Assembly (NCBI GenBank): GCA_902772585.1
Contig: CACYBB010000005.1
Coordinates: 1 to 64,000 of the forward strand
Direction of reading: 5' to 3'
DNA from: an uncultured Bacteroidales bacterium
GTDB lineage: Bacteria > Bacteroidota > Bacteroidia > Bacteroidales > Bacteroidaceae
Length of the DNA: 64,000 nucleotides
Below, piece by piece: positions 1-8,782 of the stretch; position 1 is the first letter of the stretch, and every line of letters begins with the position of its first letter. The notes below the pieces were generated by a model. It ran no database searches. It worked only from the letters and a program-made list of their open reading frames with translations, and was not told where the DNA came from. The position numbers were made by a program, and so were the translations under genes.

Positions 1-1
1 C

Positions 2-46
2 ACAGGTCTTTCGACCTTCCGCAAGACAGGCGTACAGATGCTGTAA
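2..46 (+). CDS. 3' end of an unidentified gene (partial)
   Basis: One frame open from the window edge gives the last 14 codons of a protein ending TFRKTGVQML before a TAA at 44-46. It lies 50 bp upstream of the lysozyme-like gene on the same strand, so it may be the preceding gene of that unit. The right end of the window has an HU-like gene in a comparable phage-like module, so an HU-like tail is one possibility, but nothing in 14 residues proves it. It could also be a chance open frame. Confidence 0.3.
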   Translation, partial: TGLSTFRKTGVQML

Positions 47-78
47 AACGTGCCATCGTGCCAACGTGCCATTTCAAT

Positions 79-99
79 AATTAAAAATTAAGAATTATG
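79..99 (+). repeat. 7-nt tandem repeat ending in the start codon
   Basis: Three consecutive heptamers AATTAAA, AATTAAG, AATTATG run into the ATG of the following gene, so the last unit contains the start codon. Just upstream, CGTGCCA occurs three times with an 8-nt period (49-71). No Shine-Dalgarno sequence is seen. The same kind of short-period leader recurs at several other genes in the window. Confidence 0.6.
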
Positions 100-513
100 T
101 TACCAAGAGGAATTAGAAACAATAATCCACTGAATATCCGCAGAAGCAAGGATCAGTGGCAGGGATTGAAGAAAGAGCAGACGGATTCGTCTTTCTGCCA
201 GTTTGAGGACTTAGTGTATGGGTGGAGAGCAGCGTTTAAGCTGCTCACCCGTACCTACTACCACACGTACAGGCTGTACACCATCAGGGCCATCGTAAAC
301 AAGTGGGCACCACCTAACGAGAACAACTCGAAGGCGTATGTGGAGAACGTCAGCAGACTAACGGGTATTCACCCAGACGAGCCCTTAGGTATTCCGTCGG
401 AAAGTCCTGCCCGCTGGATAGCACTTGGTGCAGCAATGGCGATACAGGAAAACGGTATTACGTCGATAGACTGGTTCGCCATGCTGCGAGGGTGGGAGAT
501 GGCACGAGGGTAG
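97..513 (+). CDS. phage-type lysozyme-like / structural protein P5-like
   Basis: A 138-residue protein opening with the block RGIRNNNPLNIR, followed by W/Q-rich sequence and FCQFEDLVYGWRAAFKLL. This arrangement is typical of small lysozyme-like proteins annotated as structural protein P5 in Bacteroidota phages and integrated elements (named after phage PRD1 P5). The likely role is peptidoglycan cleavage by a phage-derived muralytic domain; no signal peptide is visible, so export would need a holin or lysis. The gene ends 8 bp before a strong hairpin. It is probably the distal gene of a module that lies mostly outside the window. The family call is from the N-terminal motif; enzymatic activity is inferred. 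Confidence 0.65.
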   Translation: MLPRGIRNNNPLNIRRSKDQWQGLKKEQTDSSFCQFEDLVYGWRAAFKLLTRTYYHTYRLYTIRAIVNKWAPPNENNSKAYVENVSRLTGIHPDEPLGIPSESPARWIALGAAMAIQENGITSIDWFAMLRGWEMARG

Positions 514-520
514 CAAAAAA

Positions 521-550
521 TAAGAGGATGTGCATTGACACATCCTCTTA
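521..550. terminator. bidirectional hairpin terminator
   Basis: A perfect 12-bp stem (TAAGAGGATGTG with its complement) and 6-nt loop. On the minus strand it is followed by TTTTTTGC, which makes it a good terminator for the PUL operon ending at 572. It also closes the plus-strand lysozyme-like gene. Confidence 0.85.
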
Positions 551-571
551 TTGCTAATATATTTTTGTAGT

Positions 572-1585
572 TTAGTTGTATGGTCCGTTGATGTCGTGAC
601 GGAAGAGGGTGGCGGGCAGGTTGTAGAAGCGGACGAAGTCGCTGGTGGACATGTGGCCAGGGTAGGGCACGAAGAAGTTGTCAGGGCCCTCATTACGCCA
701 CAGGAGGACGTAGCTGAGGGGGTGCTTCTCTAATACCGTTGCCAGGGTGTGGGTCCACCAGTTGTCTGTCTTGATGCCGTTATAGCCTGTCTCTGCAAGC
801 GCAATGGGTTTGCCGTGCTGCTTGCCAATGGCGGCAAGCATGGACAGCTGCTTGTCCAGCTGGGCAGCGTAGTTGGCAACAAGGGTGGTGTCACCCTCGG
901 GGGCGTCGCAATAGTAGCTGATGCCCAGCAGGTCGATGATGTCGTCGCCAGGATATTGCTCTAAGTACTTTGCCTCTGTGGTCAGCGAATCGACGGTGGG
1001 GGCATAGACGAGCAGGGCGTTGGTGACGTCCTCGTCTTTCAGCTCTTCAGCGAGTGCCTGCCACTGTTCCTTGCTCTGCTTGCCACGCAGGCGCAGCAGG
1101 ACGGGGACACGGACGCCGTAGGGCGTCTCCAGCGAGTTGAGGAACGCTGTCAGAGGCTCTACATCGTTGGACTGCAGGGTGAGTGAGAGGCTGACAATGC
1201 CGTTGGCATTATAGGTATTGATGACCTCCTGGCGAATCTTGTCCAGAGAGATGCCGTCGGCAGTCTGCTGCCGGTTCTTCCCGATGCCTGTGATGTCGAA
1301 GGCGACGAGGGCAGGGGAGTCGTTGCAGATGCTCTTGATGTCACTGTGTTCTGGGGTGGCACTGCTATCGTTCTGCTCTGACTGCCAGCCCATGCCCATG
1401 AGGGTGTCGTCCTGGTGACCAAAGAGATAGACGGTGCTGTCGCCCCACACCTTGAGGTTGCTGAGCAGGTTCTCCGTGCGCTGGGTGCGCCCGCTGTCTG
1501 CCAGAGGGTCGTCGGCCTTATGCTGATTGCCGCCGCACGAGGCAATAACCAGTGCGGCGGCAATGATAGAAAGATATTTTCTCAT
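572..1585 (-). CDS. degenerate GH26-family lipoprotein
   Basis: A 337-residue protein with an SPII signal (lipobox cysteine C17) and clear GH26 relatedness. It keeps FGHQDD (56-60), PGDD, the nucleophile block ALAETGYNG (E265) and SYVLLWRNEGPDNFF. Compared with the intact GH26 at 13624-14736 it has lost the SWHPRNP segment (here VSLSLTLQS) and the whole acid/base block: RPWHENTGSWFWWG is replaced by LRLRGKQSKEQ near residues 165-172, and about 30 residues are absent. With one of the two catalytic glutamates missing, ordinary retaining mannanase activity is unlikely. It may bind mannan at the surface or have a changed activity. It is the last gene of the minus-strand PUL arm, 3 bp after GH5, and ends just before the terminator. 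Confidence 0.8.
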   Translation of the reverse strand: MRKYLSIIAAALVIASCGGNQHKADDPLADSGRTQRTENLLSNLKVWGDSTVYLFGHQDDTLMGMGWQSEQNDSSATPEHSDIKSICNDSPALVAFDITGIGKNRQQTADGISLDKIRQEVINTYNANGIVSLSLTLQSNDVEPLTAFLNSLETPYGVRVPVLLRLRGKQSKEQWQALAEELKDEDVTNALLVYAPTVDSLTTEAKYLEQYPGDDIIDLLGISYYCDAPEGDTTLVANYAAQLDKQLSMLAAIGKQHGKPIALAETGYNGIKTDNWWTHTLATVLEKHPLSYVLLWRNEGPDNFFVPYPGHMSTSDFVRFYNLPATLFRHDINGPYN

Positions 1586-1588
1586 ACG

Positions 1589-3127
1589 TTATTCAGCGGG
1601 TGCTTCATAAACGGGAGACTTGTCCCAAATGGTATTGAACCAGTAGCTCTCATCGGTGTCGGTGCAGGCCTTGATCATCATGGGTACTACAGTACCGCCG
1701 TCGTTCAGCCAAGAGCCGTCAGCGTGGTCCAGATAGCCGTTGGCCTCGTTGCCACTTCCCTTGGAGTTGTTGTCCCATACGAACATGGGGATGCCAGCGA
1801 GATAAGCAGCACGGCAGTAGAACTCCAGATAGTACTTGCGGAAAGCATTGGCATTGTCGGTAGTCTGCCATACGCAACCATACTCACCAAGGTAGCAGGG
1901 GATGCCTTTCTCGATGTAGGCCTGGCGCAGTTTGAAGAGCTGTGCAATGACGTACTCCTCGTTAGCACCATCGACAGAAGTGCCGGCATTGGCATTGTGA
2001 CCCCAGCTGTTGGTACCTGATGCTACAGGAGCCAGACAGAAGTTGTAAGGATCGTAGCAGTGAGCGGCAACGATGATATGGCTGTCGTTCTCAGGAAGCT
2101 GCAGATTGGCGATGACCTGGTCAACGTTGGCTGCATAGTGGGAAATGGCAATCCAACGGGTAGCGTTGTTGCCACCAGTAGCGCGGATAGCATCGACAGC
2201 AATCTGGTTCCACTCGTTCAGCAATGCATTCTCAGCATCAGAGCCTGCACTCCAGTTGTCGCCAGCGTGAACCTCGTTGAAAGCCTCGAAGATAAGCTTC
2301 TCGTCGTAGTTCTTGAACTTGTTGGCAACCTGTGTCCACAGTGTCTGGATGAGTGCAGCTGTTGCCTCTGCCTTAGTAGCATCGTTGGCACAGTCACCGA
2401 GCGTGGTCTCGAAACTGTCGTGGTGGGTATTGATGATGACGTTCAGACCAGCAGCAAGAGCCTTGTCGACAACGTCGGCAACCTCAGTGAGGTAACCAGC
2501 GGCGATGGTGTTGGTAGCGTCCATGTGGTTGGTCCATGTGACAGGAATACGAACGGTCTTAGCACCAGCAGCAGCCAGTGTGTTGAAAGGAGCAGCAGTA
2601 ATGGTTGTTACGCCATCCCAGTAGCCCCACTGCGTATCAGAGGTATCGAAGTGGTTACCAAGGTTCCAACCCCAACCGAGCTTCTGCGTCATCTGGGTAG
2701 CAATGTTATCAGCCAGAGGCTTGACTTCCCATGTGATGTCGATATCCTTGTCGTAGGTCTTCTTCTGAGGACCCATAACAAGACCGGCAGGAATGTGCAA
2801 TTTCTGTGTCTTGCTGAAGTCGACATCAGCCTTGATGGTGAGCGACTTGCTGACACCAGCAACATTAGCATATTTCACAGCTTTGCCGTTGAGGGTAATC
2901 TGCGAGGTGTTCTTGGTAGCAAAGTTGATGTTCTTGTCGAAGGTAACCGTGATGGTCTTCTCGCCAAAGAGCAGAACACTTGTTTCGTCTGGTGTTATGC
3001 TGACAAAGGCAGGGGCACCAACCTCCAGAACATCTGTCTGTGCATCAGTGTCCTGGCAGCCTGTGGCGACGAGCGCCACAGCTGCAAGAGACAGTGTATT
3101 GATAATATTCTTCAGTTTCATAATCAT
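1589..3127 (-). CDS. GH5 endo-glycanase lipoprotein (mannanase/cellulase type)
   Basis: 512 residues: SPII signal with C24, an Ig/Big-like N-terminal domain (about 35-135), then a GH5 (beta/alpha)8 domain from LGWGWNLGNHFD (150-161). Catalytic features are NTHHD (H235/H236), acid/base E285 in FEAFNEVH and nucleophile E415 in YLGEYG. The opening motif resembles GH5 subfamily 4, which includes endoglucanases, xyloglucanases and some mannan-active enzymes; PUL context favours mannan or glucomannan. It is probably surface anchored and makes oligosaccharides for SusCD. Two ATGs two codons apart (3127 and 3121) are both possible starts. It sits 12 bp after the upstream IPT-repeat protein. Confidence 0.85.
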   Translation of the reverse strand: MIMKLKNIINTLSLAAVALVATGCQDTDAQTDVLEVGAPAFVSITPDETSVLLFGEKTITVTFDKNINFATKNTSQITLNGKAVKYANVAGVSKSLTIKADVDFSKTQKLHIPAGLVMGPQKKTYDKDIDITWEVKPLADNIATQMTQKLGWGWNLGNHFDTSDTQWGYWDGVTTITAAPFNTLAAAGAKTVRIPVTWTNHMDATNTIAAGYLTEVADVVDKALAAGLNVIINTHHDSFETTLGDCANDATKAEATAALIQTLWTQVANKFKNYDEKLIFEAFNEVHAGDNWSAGSDAENALLNEWNQIAVDAIRATGGNNATRWIAISHYAANVDQVIANLQLPENDSHIIVAAHCYDPYNFCLAPVASGTNSWGHNANAGTSVDGANEEYVIAQLFKLRQAYIEKGIPCYLGEYGCVWQTTDNANAFRKYYLEFYCRAAYLAGIPMFVWDNNSKGSGNEANGYLDHADGSWLNDGGTVVPMMIKACTDTDESYWFNTIWDKSPVYEAPAE

Positions 3128-3139
3128 ATCATGTTTTTA

Positions 3140-5584
3140 TTATTCGATAGTAACCTTAGTACAGATGACATTATCACCATTGAGCAGGAACGAACCGCCC
3201 CAGCCACCAGAAGTGGTGATGTGCTCATAGATGTAATCGGTGACAGTGAACTCGATGGCACCATTGTGCTCGCTCAAATTCCAGTTGTCTGAGTTGAAGT
3301 CGCAACCATCAAAGGCAGTATTGGGACTCCAGTGACCATCAACAATCTGGCAGTTCCAAGTAGTTTCACCTTCTACCAACTTCAGATAGCAACGGATGAT
3401 AGAACCAACCTTCATGCCTGCAGCAAGCAGTTCCGTACCACCATCACTCAGGATGTATGGCTGGCCACCCCAGTTGTCAGCAACAGCTTCGCCTTCCCAT
3501 AAGGTAGTCTCAAGGCTGTTGAAGTGAGTGGTAGTAATCTTGTCAACAATAAGGTTGTCGCCATTGAGTACGAAGACACCGCCCCAGCCACCAACTTTGT
3601 AAGCGGCGTCGAGCATCTCCTGAGTTACTTCAAGACTGAAGTTACCCTTATTGGCTTCAAGGTCATACTCCGTGAACTTGCCACTTTCAGTGTCATTGCC
3701 AATGCTGCAAATGCTTGCATAGGTGGGACCCCAGTGACCCTCAACAAACTGAATCTTCCAGTCGGCGGATTTCGGAGAAAGATGGAAGGTGATGATGTCA
3801 CCAACTTCAACACCAGCATCCTTCAGTTCCTGACCACCATCGGAGAGGACATAGGGCTGGTTGGCCCAGTCATCAACATCAGCTGTACCAGTCCACAGAA
3901 CGGTTGTAACCTCTGTGTTAGGAATGAAGTCAAAGGTATAGGTAATCTCACCGTTAGAAGAAATCAGGCGAACGCTTGACCCCTTCTTAGCAGTCAAAGG
4001 AATACCAACGATGAGGTTGTTACCGCCAGACACTACATATTGGCAAGCCTCGCCATTGATCTCAACACCTGTCAACTTGTCGACATTAGCCACTGGCAAC
4101 ATGAATGACTCACCAGCCTTCAGCTCAGCATCCTCAGCGGGCAGCTCAGTGAAGTAACAGAATACAGCCTCGTTGATGGTCAGGTCGAGACCCTCAACAG
4201 AAGTACCGTTAGCCAGATTGAACTTGGGCTTGCCACTCTGACCAGCCATAGGAATGGTAACAGTAATCTTCTTGCCGTCAGCAGAAACAGCACCCTCTTC
4301 GAGCTTGGCTTCAGCCTCACCGAAGGTAATGCTCTTCACGAGGTCGAGGTCGGTACCAGAAATCTGCAGAGGAGAACCTGCACTGGCAGGATTAACATTA
4401 TAAGCGGTGATGGTAGGCATCACAAGCGTGAAGGCAACATCAACAGTCTCGGCGTTAGCCATGACGAGCTTCAGGTTACCAGCGGTAGCCTTCTCAGGAA
4501 CAGCCTTGACGACAACGCTTGTAGCGGTAACGGTAATCTCACCACCCTCAACAGTAGCGTCGCCAGCAGGGAAGGTAACAGCAGTTACGAGGTCCATATC
4601 CTGACCACTGATAGTCAGTGCCTGACCAGCCTTAACGGGGTTAGGAGCAGCGACAGCTTCAGTAGGTTTAACAGTTGTCAGCGTACCTACAGGAACCTCG
4701 ACGCCAGACTTACAAACGATGATGATCTCACCGCTGGGAGCCTCGGCAGGCAGGTTGAATGTCAGGGTCTTGCCATCAGCAGAAGCTTTGATGTCGGTAG
4801 TTGTGAAGCCACCAACAGTAACGCTTGCGGCAACATTGAAGTATGCACCCGTGATGCTGATCTGCTCACCAGCCTTAGCGGTGATAGCACCCTGAGCGGC
4901 AGCTTCCTGACGACCCTTAACCTTCTCGATAGCAGGAACACCAATCTCGATGGCATCATCGGTCTTGATAATCTGATATTCTACGCTGTTCTTGTCGATA
5001 ACGGTCAGGTCGGCAGTGTAGAGTTCCAGCTTACCGGTCTTTGCCTCCTCAGGGACCTTAACCTCAATGGCATAACGGTCGTGAGAGACGAAGTCGGCCT
5101 CGCTAATCAATACGTTGTCAGCGAAAGCAAGTGAGTGGATGAGGTTCAGATAGTCACCCTCAATCTTAATCACGTCACCAGGCATAGCAGAAGCAGTCAT
5201 CTTTGTAATCTCGATGCCTTCCTCATACTTCAGCGGAGTCTTGGTAGTGATGCGCTGGTCGCTATTGGTAACCAGCGTTACGAGACCCTCAACGGGACCG
5301 TCCTTAGGAACGGTGATACGAATCTCACTGGGAACACCAGCGCTAACAACTTGAATGTTAGTGATGTGGATGTCGGAGGGGATGATGACCTCGCGAACCT
5401 GGTCGAGGTTGCTACCAATGAAGCGCAACTGACCACCACGCATAACAGGCGACGGACCATATACGTTCAGCGCTACACCGCCCTGGAACTGGTCTGTATC
5501 CAAATCGTCGTTGCTGCACGCTGTCAGCGATAGCCCAACAAGGGCCATCACTAACAGGGTGTATATATTCTTAAAGTTCTTCAT
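3140..5584 (-). CDS. multi-IPT/TIG surface glycan-binding lipoprotein
   Basis: 814 residues with SPII signal (C23). Residues about 35-480 form a row of IPT/TIG-like beta-sandwich repeats recognised by recurrent G-x-x-(L/I)-x-(I/F)-x-G-x-x-(F/L)-(D/N) patterns. The C-terminus carries two tandem copies of a 120-130-residue module (about 559-690 and 691-814), each with W(T/E)G, QPY(V/I)LSDGG, (V/I)(E/D)GHW(G/S)P and GGWGG(V/S)F(V/L)LNGDN. The conserved tryptophans suggest carbohydrate binding. Position after SusCD and another IPT lipoprotein fits a SusE/F-type surface glycan-binding protein holding mannan at the outer membrane. No catalytic motif is seen; ligand is inferred from the locus. Confidence 0.75.
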   Translation of the reverse strand: MKNFKNIYTLLVMALVGLSLTACSNDDLDTDQFQGGVALNVYGPSPVMRGGQLRFIGSNLDQVREVIIPSDIHITNIQVVSAGVPSEIRITVPKDGPVEGLVTLVTNSDQRITTKTPLKYEEGIEITKMTASAMPGDVIKIEGDYLNLIHSLAFADNVLISEADFVSHDRYAIEVKVPEEAKTGKLELYTADLTVIDKNSVEYQIIKTDDAIEIGVPAIEKVKGRQEAAAQGAITAKAGEQISITGAYFNVAASVTVGGFTTTDIKASADGKTLTFNLPAEAPSGEIIIVCKSGVEVPVGTLTTVKPTEAVAAPNPVKAGQALTISGQDMDLVTAVTFPAGDATVEGGEITVTATSVVVKAVPEKATAGNLKLVMANAETVDVAFTLVMPTITAYNVNPASAGSPLQISGTDLDLVKSITFGEAEAKLEEGAVSADGKKITVTIPMAGQSGKPKFNLANGTSVEGLDLTINEAVFCYFTELPAEDAELKAGESFMLPVANVDKLTGVEINGEACQYVVSGGNNLIVGIPLTAKKGSSVRLISSNGEITYTFDFIPNTEVTTVLWTGTADVDDWANQPYVLSDGGQELKDAGVEVGDIITFHLSPKSADWKIQFVEGHWGPTYASICSIGNDTESGKFTEYDLEANKGNFSLEVTQEMLDAAYKVGGWGGVFVLNGDNLIVDKITTTHFNSLETTLWEGEAVADNWGGQPYILSDGGTELLAAGMKVGSIIRCYLKLVEGETTWNCQIVDGHWSPNTAFDGCDFNSDNWNLSEHNGAIEFTVTDYIYEHITTSGGWGGSFLLNGDNVICTKVTIE

Positions 5585-5615
5585 AACTTTATTGTTTGTT
5601 GTTTATAGTTTAACG

Positions 5616-6971
5616 TTACTTATTGGAAACGGCACGGATGTTGTCAATCTTAATGACTGGCTGACACTCGGTACCAGTGATACCGCCAGATACCACGAAG
5701 ATGGCAAAGCTGGTGAAGTCGCTGGCATTCAGGCTACCAGTAGCAGCGCTACCGCTGAAGCCGTACTTGAACTCGCTGATAGGAACGGTAACGGTAATCC
5801 ACTCATCAGCAGTGTCGAACGAACCTGTAGACTCCCAAGGACGATAGATGCCACGAGGCAGCTCGTCGTTGTTGAAGTAGATATTGTTACAACCTGCCAG
5901 TGTGTTGCCGTAGATATCCTTGACCTTAGGATCTGAGCTGCCCTGAGAAACCTTATCGACACCGCCGACAATAATCTGCATAGCACCAGCAGCCCAAGGA
6001 TTAGCCTTCGGAACGAGCATTTCGAACTTATACGACATGTTAGCATAGTCGCTGAAGTCAACCAGACTGGTCAGACGGACACCATTACCCTGATAGTCCT
6101 CAGGATCCTGCCAGTTGCCAGGCCAGTACTCGAATGAGAAGTGACTATCGTCCCAAGAACCGTCAGCATCCAAAGTAACTGAAGGATCGCCCAGGCGCAG
6201 GAAGTTGCCAGAGAGGGCAGTTTCGTCAGTCTCAATAACCATGTTGTGCCATCCGTGGTTGCCCAAAACGGCATTGGTTACAGGGTTCGGCGTGTCGAAG
6301 TCGAACAGCATGCCGCGAGAGTCGAGGTAGCGGAAGCTTGAAGCGGTAGCACCATAGATAGAGGTAACGGTAACCTGACCTTCTGTAGTGCAGTTAGGCA
6401 CCTCGAAGGTGATAGCACTGCGTGACTCGTTGATGCTCTTGATAGTAGCATTCTGACCATCGGGGAAGGTGACTGTCAGAGGCACATTGGGATCGTCGAT
6501 GAAGTAGCTACCATAGATGGTGGCAACAGAACCAGGAACTGCATATTCACAAGACATCTGGGATACAACAGGAGCGGGGATGACAACGTGGAAATCGTAG
6601 GTCACCTTCTGTCCGTCAGAAGTGTACATATAGATCTTGTCAGATACTTCATCAGGAATATCGCTGGGCACCTGAACAATCAGAGATTTCTCAGTAATGA
6701 AACTGGTGTTCAGAACGGCCTTCTTGTCATTAAAGTACATCTGTTTGATGCTGGTCAGGTTCTCACCAACGAGGCAGATAGTTGCCTGGGGATAAGCCTG
6801 AACAAGCAGTGAGTCTGAGGCACTGGCCTTGGCAGGACGGATGTAGTAGATGGTAGGAGTACCATCAGTCAGCTCAAACTCGTCGGGCTGGTCCTTACAA
6901 GACTGTAGCGAGAAGCTGCTAACAACAGCTACAGCCAGGAGCAGACTACTAAATATCTTATTGTATTTCAT
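5616..6971 (-). CDS. IPT-domain surface glycan-binding protein (SGBP-B like)
   Basis: 451 residues, SPII signal (C25), then two or three IPT/TIG domains (about 40-215, e.g. YAVPGSVATIYGSYF) and a C-terminal domain from about 220 that starts MLFDFDTPNPV and is rich in W, Y and N (SFEYWPGNW, NPWAAGAMQIIVGG). This plan matches PUL surface glycan-binding proteins of the SGBP-B type, whose C-terminal domain binds the glycan and whose N-terminal domains act as a spacer. It follows SusD by 21 bp and lies in the same minus-strand operon. Mannan binding is inferred from the neighbours. Confidence 0.8.
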   Translation of the reverse strand: MKYNKIFSSLLLAVAVVSSFSLQSCKDQPDEFELTDGTPTIYYIRPAKASASDSLLVQAYPQATICLVGENLTSIKQMYFNDKKAVLNTSFITEKSLIVQVPSDIPDEVSDKIYMYTSDGQKVTYDFHVVIPAPVVSQMSCEYAVPGSVATIYGSYFIDDPNVPLTVTFPDGQNATIKSINESRSAITFEVPNCTTEGQVTVTSIYGATASSFRYLDSRGMLFDFDTPNPVTNAVLGNHGWHNMVIETDETALSGNFLRLGDPSVTLDADGSWDDSHFSFEYWPGNWQDPEDYQGNGVRLTSLVDFSDYANMSYKFEMLVPKANPWAAGAMQIIVGGVDKVSQGSSDPKVKDIYGNTLAGCNNIYFNNDELPRGIYRPWESTGSFDTADEWITVTVPISEFKYGFSGSAATGSLNASDFTSFAIFVVSGGITGTECQPVIKIDNIRAVSNK

Positions 6972-6992
6972 AATTTGTTCTTGATTAATAGG

Positions 6993-8768
6993 TTAGAAAC
7001 CAATGCTATTTACGTCAAAGTCTACTGGAGCTTCCATCAACAATGGGTTGTAGGTGATGTCAGCAGAAGGCAGAGGAATGGTAAAGCTACGATCTGTTAC
7101 GTTAGGAGCAGGAATCGTGTTGTTGTAGAGGTGCTTAGAAGGATCTACGACGAAAGCACCGCTTTCAAAGTAGTTCTTATAGAGGTCGTTCAAAGCGTAG
7201 TATTCATTACGACGCTGACCCTTAATCTCGTTGATGGCACCCTGTGGGTCGTAGTAGTAGCGACGAACAAAGTCGTACCAACGGTCACCCTCGCAGGCGA
7301 GCTCCAGACGGCGCTCCTTCCAGATGTCCTCCCAAGTCAGTGAAGTAGGCATCTCGTAACCCTTTACAGAACGATGGCGTACCTGATAGAAGATGTCGAG
7401 AATCTTCGGATCTGTAGTAGTGGTGTTGTTGCCCATAGCAGCCTCACAATAAATCAGGTAAACGTCGGCAAGACGCAGCAGGTGGGTTCTAAGGGCGTAA
7501 GCCATACGACCGGCAGCAGCTCCGTAGAAACGGGCGTGGTCGGCATTGTTACCATAGAGGTGCTTCACCTCACAGGCACCCGTAGGACTTTCCCACTGGC
7601 CAGGGCCAGGAGCGCCATAGGGAGCATAACCGCCGTAGCAGAACTTCACCATCTCGAAGCCACCGCAGTCTGCCCAGAAGTAATCGTAAACGTCGCCAGC
7701 CATCATCAGGGTAGCCTTACGACGGGCATCAACATTCTGACGGTTGAGGCTCAGCGCATTCTCGTTGAATGCATCCTGCAGGTCAACAGAGGGACCACCC
7801 CAGCCACCCCAGCAGTCACCATTCTCATCGAAACCTTCGATGGCCAGGTCGCACTGCATAGAGTTCTGGCAAGTCCAGTGTGAACCCATGGTCCAAGCCC
7901 AAGAGATGAGGGCCTCGTCGCAGACGTTGTTCTCACCACGGAAGATGTCAGCATAGTTCTCCATCAGCACGCGTCCGCTGTTCTCGATAACGTCGAGAGC
8001 CAGGTCGGCAGCCTTCTTCAGGTCGTCAGCATTGCGCTGGTGAGCAGTACAGGTGATATAGCTGTAAGTACCAGGGTTGTAGGTAGTGTTAGCCTCGCTG
8101 AAACCAGCCTTGGTCAGGTAAACCTTAGCCAGCAGAGCCTTGGCAGCATACTTGTCGATACGACCAGTCTTGGTAGCATCCTTTTCTGGCAACAGACTGA
8201 TAGCCTGCTCTAATACCTTAATAATATAGTCATAGACATTGCTGATCTTTGCCTTGCGCAGGGTGGTTGACTCCTGAGCATTGATTGTTTCAGCAGGATC
8301 GTGGATGATGGGCACTGCACCAAAAGAGCGTACCATATAGAAGTAGGCCATAGCCTTCCAAGTCAAACACTCACCCATAGTAGCGTTCTTTACAGCCTCA
8401 GAAGCACCAGAAGCGTTCTTGATGTTGTTGTAAACGGTGGTGGCGTGAGTGTTGACAGCCCACAGCGACGCACTCATGTTAGCCAAGTCGGCATCTTCAC
8501 CATTGAGCGTGAAGGTCAGGTAGGGTGAACTGCCCATGTAGTAGTTGCCTGACATTACTTCGCCAACCTTGAAGAAGCCACGCATGAAGTCGTACCAAGG
8601 TGAATTGTACAGATAGTTGACACCTGCACGGCACTGAGCATCAGAGGCATAGTAGTTGGAGGTGTCATAAGCGTCCTCAGTGGGTCTGTCGAGGTAGTCA
8701 TCGCAAGATGACAGTGCCAAGCCCATCAAGGCAATATATGCTATTGATTTGATATTATATAGTTTCAT
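6993..8768 (-). CDS. susD: SusD/RagB-family outer-membrane glycan-binding lipoprotein
   Basis: 591 residues with lipobox cysteine C22 (LALSSC) followed by the typical SusD start DDYLDRPTEDAYDTSNYYAS. The middle has TPR-like helices (YAAKALLAKVYLTKAG, LRTHLLRLADVYLIYCEAAMG) and the C-terminus has WKERRLELACEGDRWYDFVRR, a hallmark of RagB/SusD proteins. It forms the lid of the SusCD pedal-bin importer and loads oligosaccharide into SusC. It is 14 bp downstream of susC, as expected. Family assignment is certain; the mannan ligand is inferred from the locus. Confidence 0.95.
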   Translation of the reverse strand: MKLYNIKSIAYIALMGLALSSCDDYLDRPTEDAYDTSNYYASDAQCRAGVNYLYNSPWYDFMRGFFKVGEVMSGNYYMGSSPYLTFTLNGEDADLANMSASLWAVNTHATTVYNNIKNASGASEAVKNATMGECLTWKAMAYFYMVRSFGAVPIIHDPAETINAQESTTLRKAKISNVYDYIIKVLEQAISLLPEKDATKTGRIDKYAAKALLAKVYLTKAGFSEANTTYNPGTYSYITCTAHQRNADDLKKAADLALDVIENSGRVLMENYADIFRGENNVCDEALISWAWTMGSHWTCQNSMQCDLAIEGFDENGDCWGGWGGPSVDLQDAFNENALSLNRQNVDARRKATLMMAGDVYDYFWADCGGFEMVKFCYGGYAPYGAPGPGQWESPTGACEVKHLYGNNADHARFYGAAAGRMAYALRTHLLRLADVYLIYCEAAMGNNTTTTDPKILDIFYQVRHRSVKGYEMPTSLTWEDIWKERRLELACEGDRWYDFVRRYYYDPQGAINEIKGQRRNEYYALNDLYKNYFESGAFVVDPSKHLYNNTIPAPNVTDRSFTIPLPSADITYNPLLMEAPVDFDVNSIGF

Positions 8769-8782
8769 AGTGATACCTTGTT

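Noticed and set aside
2060..3292. 410-residue open frame on the plus strand opposite the GH5 gene
   Set aside because: It mirrors GH5 and the IPT protein, spans their boundary, and has no recognisable domain or promoter; the minus-strand genes have clear motifs.
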